From JAJBWD01 sp041670885 (GTDB lineage Bacteria > Bacillota > Clostridia > Clostridiales > Clostridiaceae): DNA of 7,463 bases. The notes under the pieces were generated by a model. That model saw only the letters and a list, made by a program, of their open reading frames with translations. It searched no databases and was not told where the DNA came from. The translations under genes and the position numbers were made by a program. Where the stretch lies: positions 1 to 7,463 of the forward strand of contig JBAXYJ010000141.1 in the NCBI GenBank assembly GCA_041670885.1, written 5' to 3'. This document shows positions 5,045-7,463 of this stretch, one piece after another (the stretch's first letter is position 1; each line of letters begins with the position of its first letter).

Positions 5045-7174
5045 ATGAATAACAGCGAAAATGTAGAACTATATCTCCAAGGTCTTGACTGTGCTAATTG
5101 TGCAGCTAAAATTGAAAAAAAGGTTAATTCTTTAAAGGGTGTAAGTCATGCCAGCCTAAACTTTGCAACAAAGAAGCTGGCAATTACCACAAATGGACAA
5201 GATGATGATTATGATTTTGTATCAGAAGCCATAAAAATTATTAAAGCTATTGAGCCGGATGTTCAGGTAATTAATAAAAAAGCAGAGAATGCTGATTCTC
5301 AAGAAAGTGATGAGAGCAATATTTTAAAAAGAAAATGGATCATATTTGGTATCTCAGCATCATTGTTTTTTTGTGCAATGGCACTCCCCCTCCCCCTTTT
5401 GGCTAAAATTATCCTTTATCTGATAAGCTATATACTTTCAGGTGGAAAAGTAATAATAAAAGCTGTAAAAAATATAACAAAAGGCCGTGTATTTGATGAA
5501 AATTTTCTGATGAGCATAGCTACCGTGGGTGCTTTTGGAACCGGTCAATATCCTGAAGGTGCTGCTGTTATGCTGTTTTACCAGATAGGTGAGCTGCTTC
5601 AGAGCATGGCAGTAGATAAATCGAGGAGGTCAATTAAATCACTGATGGACATCCGCCCGGATTATGCTAATTTAAAAGTTGGAACTGACACTAAAAAAGT
5701 TTCACCTGACACTGTTAATATCGGAGATATCATTATAGTAAAACCGGGAGAGAAGGTTCCGCTGGACGGCATAGTTATTGAAGGAACTTCTATGGTTGAT
5801 ACATCTGCTCTTACCGGCGAATCCATTCCAAGAGAAATAGAAGCAGGAAATGATATTCTAAGCGGTTTTATTAATAAAAATGGTCTTTTAACTATTAAAG
5901 TTACAAAGGAATTTGGGCAGTCAACTGTATCTAAGATATTAAGTTTAGTTGAAAATGCAGCAAGCAAGAAAGCTCCTACTGAAAATTTTATCACAAAATT
6001 TGCAAGATTATATACTCCTGCTGTAACATTTGGAGCATTAATCATTGCTGTAGTACCACCTCTTATACTGCCGGGCGCGGTCTTCTCTGATTGGATATAC
6101 AGAGCCTTAGTATTTTTAGTTGTTTCCTGTCCCTGCGCACTGGTGGTATCCATTCCATTAGGCTTCTTCGGAGGCATAGGAGGAGCATCTAAAGTAGGCA
6201 TACTGATTAAGGGCAGCAATTATCTGGAAGCACTAAATAATGTGGATACAGTGGTGTTTGACAAAACCGGCACACTGACAAAGGGAGTATTTAAGGTTAC
6301 AAAGATTAGCCCTAAGAATAATGTATCAGAAGCTGAGCTTTTAGAATATGCAGCAATAGCTGAAAGCTTCTCAAATCATCCTATAGCCATATCTATTCTT
6401 AAAGCTTATGGCAAAGAAGTTAAAAAAGATGAAATGGAAGGATATTCAGAAATCTCAGGGCAAGGTGTAAAAGTAAAAGTCAGCGGGAAAGAAATTCTTG
6501 TTGGAAATGCAAAACTAATGGTAAGTGAAAACATTTCTTATGAAAAATCAGATTTAATAGGCACAATTGTTCATCTGGCCATTGATAAAAAATATGCCGG
6601 CTTCATACTTATATCAGATGAGATAAAAGAAGATTCAGGAAAAGCAATAAAACTTCTTCGGAAAATAGGCATTAAAAAAATTGTTATGCTTACCGGTGAC
6701 AGCAGAGCAGCCGGCGAAAAAATCGGAAAAGATTTAGGCATAGATAAGGTGTACAGTGAACTTCTGCCACAGGACAAGGTAGAAAAGCTGGAAGAGCTAA
6801 GCTGCGAAAAATCTAAATCAGGAAAGCTTATATTCGTAGGTGACGGAATAAATGATGCGCCGGTTCTTGCCAGGGCTGACGTGGGAGTTGCCATGGGCGG
6901 CTTAGGCTCAGATGCTGCAATTGAGGCAGCTGATATAGTTCTTATGACTGATGAGCCAATCAAGCTTTATAGTGCTGTAAAAATAGCAAAGAGAACAAAA
7001 CTTATAGTTATGCAGAATATAATCTTTGCTTTGGGCGTAAAATTTGCTGTTTTGATTCTGGCAGCAGTAGGCTTAGCTTCTATGTGGGCTGCAGTATTTG
7101 CAGATGTAGGAGTAGCACTGCTGGCAGTTATAAACTCACTGAGAGCTATGAAGATAGACAAAACTGAAAATTGA
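5045..7174 (+). CDS. cadA: Zn/Cd/Pb-exporting P1B-2-type ATPase (CadA/ZntA)
   Basis: A 709-residue heavy-metal pump, close to the usual 700-730 of CadA/ZntA. In order: an N-terminal heavy-metal-associated domain with GLDCANC (C16, C19); the first membrane helices from about residue 98; the actuator loop TGES (257-260); the ion-binding CPC (362-364) in the sixth helix; the phosphorylation motif DKTGT with D406; HP (445-446) for nucleotide binding; TGD (550-552); GDGINDAP from 599; and final helices with N658-x7-K666 and D687-V-G. The Asn/Lys pair plus D-x-G is the signature of the zinc/cadmium/lead class rather than copper pumps. It uses ATP to move divalent metal out across the cytoplasmic membrane. 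It follows the sensor by 20 bases and shares its promoter; a terminator follows. An in-frame ATG at 5033 would add four residues but sits in the ribosome binding site. Confidence 0.95.
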   Translation: MNNSENVELYLQGLDCANCAAKIEKKVNSLKGVSHASLNFATKKLAITTNGQDDDYDFVSEAIKIIKAIEPDVQVINKKAENADSQESDESNILKRKWIIFGISASLFFCAMALPLPLLAKIILYLISYILSGGKVIIKAVKNITKGRVFDENFLMSIATVGAFGTGQYPEGAAVMLFYQIGELLQSMAVDKSRRSIKSLMDIRPDYANLKVGTDTKKVSPDTVNIGDIIIVKPGEKVPLDGIVIEGTSMVDTSALTGESIPREIEAGNDILSGFINKNGLLTIKVTKEFGQSTVSKILSLVENAASKKAPTENFITKFARLYTPAVTFGALIIAVVPPLILPGAVFSDWIYRALVFLVVSCPCALVVSIPLGFFGGIGGASKVGILIKGSNYLEALNNVDTVVFDKTGTLTKGVFKVTKISPKNNVSEAELLEYAAIAESFSNHPIAISILKAYGKEVKKDEMEGYSEISGQGVKVKVSGKEILVGNAKLMVSENISYEKSDLIGTIVHLAIDKKYAGFILISDEIKEDSGKAIKLLRKIGIKKIVMLTGDSRAAGEKIGKDLGIDKVYSELLPQDKVEKLEELSCEKSKSGKLIFVGDGINDAPVLARADVGVAMGGLGSDAAIEAADIVLMTDEPIKLYSAVKIAKRTKLIVMQNIIFALGVKFAVLILAAVGLASMWAAVFADVGVALLAVINSLRAMKIDKTEN

Positions 7175-7185
7175 ATAATTTTAAA

Positions 7186-7214
7186 AGGAGCCTTGATTTT
7201 TCACCAAGGCTCCT
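7186..7214 (+). terminator. Terminator of the metal-resistance operon
   Basis: A perfect 10-base-pair stem, AGGAGCCTTG (7186-7195) with CAAGGCTCCT (7205-7214), closes a 9-base loop and is followed by ATAATTTTTAA. It begins 11 bases after the ATPase stop. Confidence 0.85.
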
Positions 7215-7325
7215 ATAATTTTTAAGCATCATATATTCTTTTATCATACCTAAACAATCGATAATTTCTATCCCATATATCCGAATCTTGTAATTATATT
7301 ATTTTTTAATTCTTAAATTATACAT

Positions 7326-7430
7326 CTAATAAAGATAATTTTCTATATCATTTCCCATTTTTATGGAAAGCAGCTGCTGGCTGTTATATTTTTCTGATAT
7401 ATCAAAACTATATTTATAAATACTGTTGAC
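7326..7430 (-). pseudogene. Possible reverse-strand coding scrap
   Basis: A minus-strand frame of 34 codons lies between two stops and reads IYKYSFDISEKYNSQQLLSI then KMGNDIENYLY. It has no ATG near its front and no ribosome binding site, and its composition looks like a protein fragment rather than random translation. The family is not recognised; the length is too short to rule out chance. Confidence 0.2.
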
Positions 7431-7454
7431 TTATGTAAAAATAAATAGTAACAT
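7426..7454 (+). promoter_or_regulatory. Possible promoter for a gene beyond the window
   Basis: TTGACT (7426-7431), five of six matches to the -35 consensus, is followed after 17 bases by TAACAT (7449-7454), four of six matches. The downstream gene is not in the window. Confidence 0.35.
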
Positions 7455-7463
7455 ACTCACAAT

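Larger units (their letters stand above)
7215..7463. other. Non-coding tail after the metal operon
   Basis: No intact gene, repeat or RNA is seen. It is strongly AT-rich. A short open minus-strand frame (7326-7430) and a possible promoter near the end are listed separately. Confidence 0.5.

Noticed and set aside
5662..6219. Long minus-strand open frame inside the ATPase gene
   Set aside because: It lies wholly within the well-supported P-type ATPase coding region, reads as low-complexity Ser/Pro/Thr/Ile sequence, and is a shadow of the plus-strand codons.
6571..6963. Second minus-strand open frame inside the ATPase gene
   Set aside because: Serine- and isoleucine-rich antisense of the conserved ATPase P-domain; no start signal or domain.
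1..7463. CRISPR arrays, tRNA or rRNA genes, insertion sequences, large direct repeats
   Set aside because: None seen on reading either strand: no regularly spaced repeats, no transposase, no cloverleaf or rRNA-like segment.

Overview
This AT-rich window reads as chromosomal DNA from a low-GC Firmicute, most likely a Clostridium or close relative. The signs are strong AGGAGG-type ribosome binding sites, TTG and GTG starts, TTGACA/TATAAT promoters, short hairpin terminators and the gene families present. It holds eight credible protein genes, seven of them intact by eye and one (CPBP) with a doubtful start, plus two small reverse-strand coding scraps. There is no RNA gene, CRISPR array or insertion sequence that I can see.

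Layout. (1) Positions 21-993, minus strand: a two-gene operon of a PadR-family repressor and a DUF2812 membrane protein, with overlapping genes, a terminator after the second gene and a palindrome-covered promoter before the first. (2) 994-1314: a non-coding gap. (3) 1315-2115, plus strand: a 78-residue two-helix membrane protein and a 159-residue predicted lipoprotein, neither recognised. (4) 2116-2392: a gap with a broken reverse-strand coding remnant. (5) 2393-3229, plus strand: a CPBP (CAAX protease/Abi) membrane protease with an unusual start region. (6) 3269-3304: a hairpin terminator shared by two convergent genes. (7) 3392-4465, minus strand: a FabK/nitronate monooxygenase-type flavoprotein with a four-cysteine segment, whose promoter overlaps a palindrome of the FabT type. 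(8) 4571-7214, plus strand: a metal-resistance operon of an ArsR/SmtB-family sensor and a Zn/Cd/Pb-exporting P1B-ATPase, with a near-consensus promoter, an operator-like dyad and a terminator. (9) 7215-7463: a non-coding tail with a possible promoter and a reverse-strand coding scrap.

How the parts work together. The best understood unit is the metal operon: the sensor should release the operator when Zn, Cd or Pb binds, and the ATPase then pumps the metal out. The PadR operon looks autoregulated. The flavoprotein's putative FabT-type site hints at a link to membrane lipid synthesis. I see no wholly new multi-gene system. The points most worth checking are the FabT-like site, the two-site metal sensor, the CPBP start and the unidentified membrane protein/lipoprotein pair.
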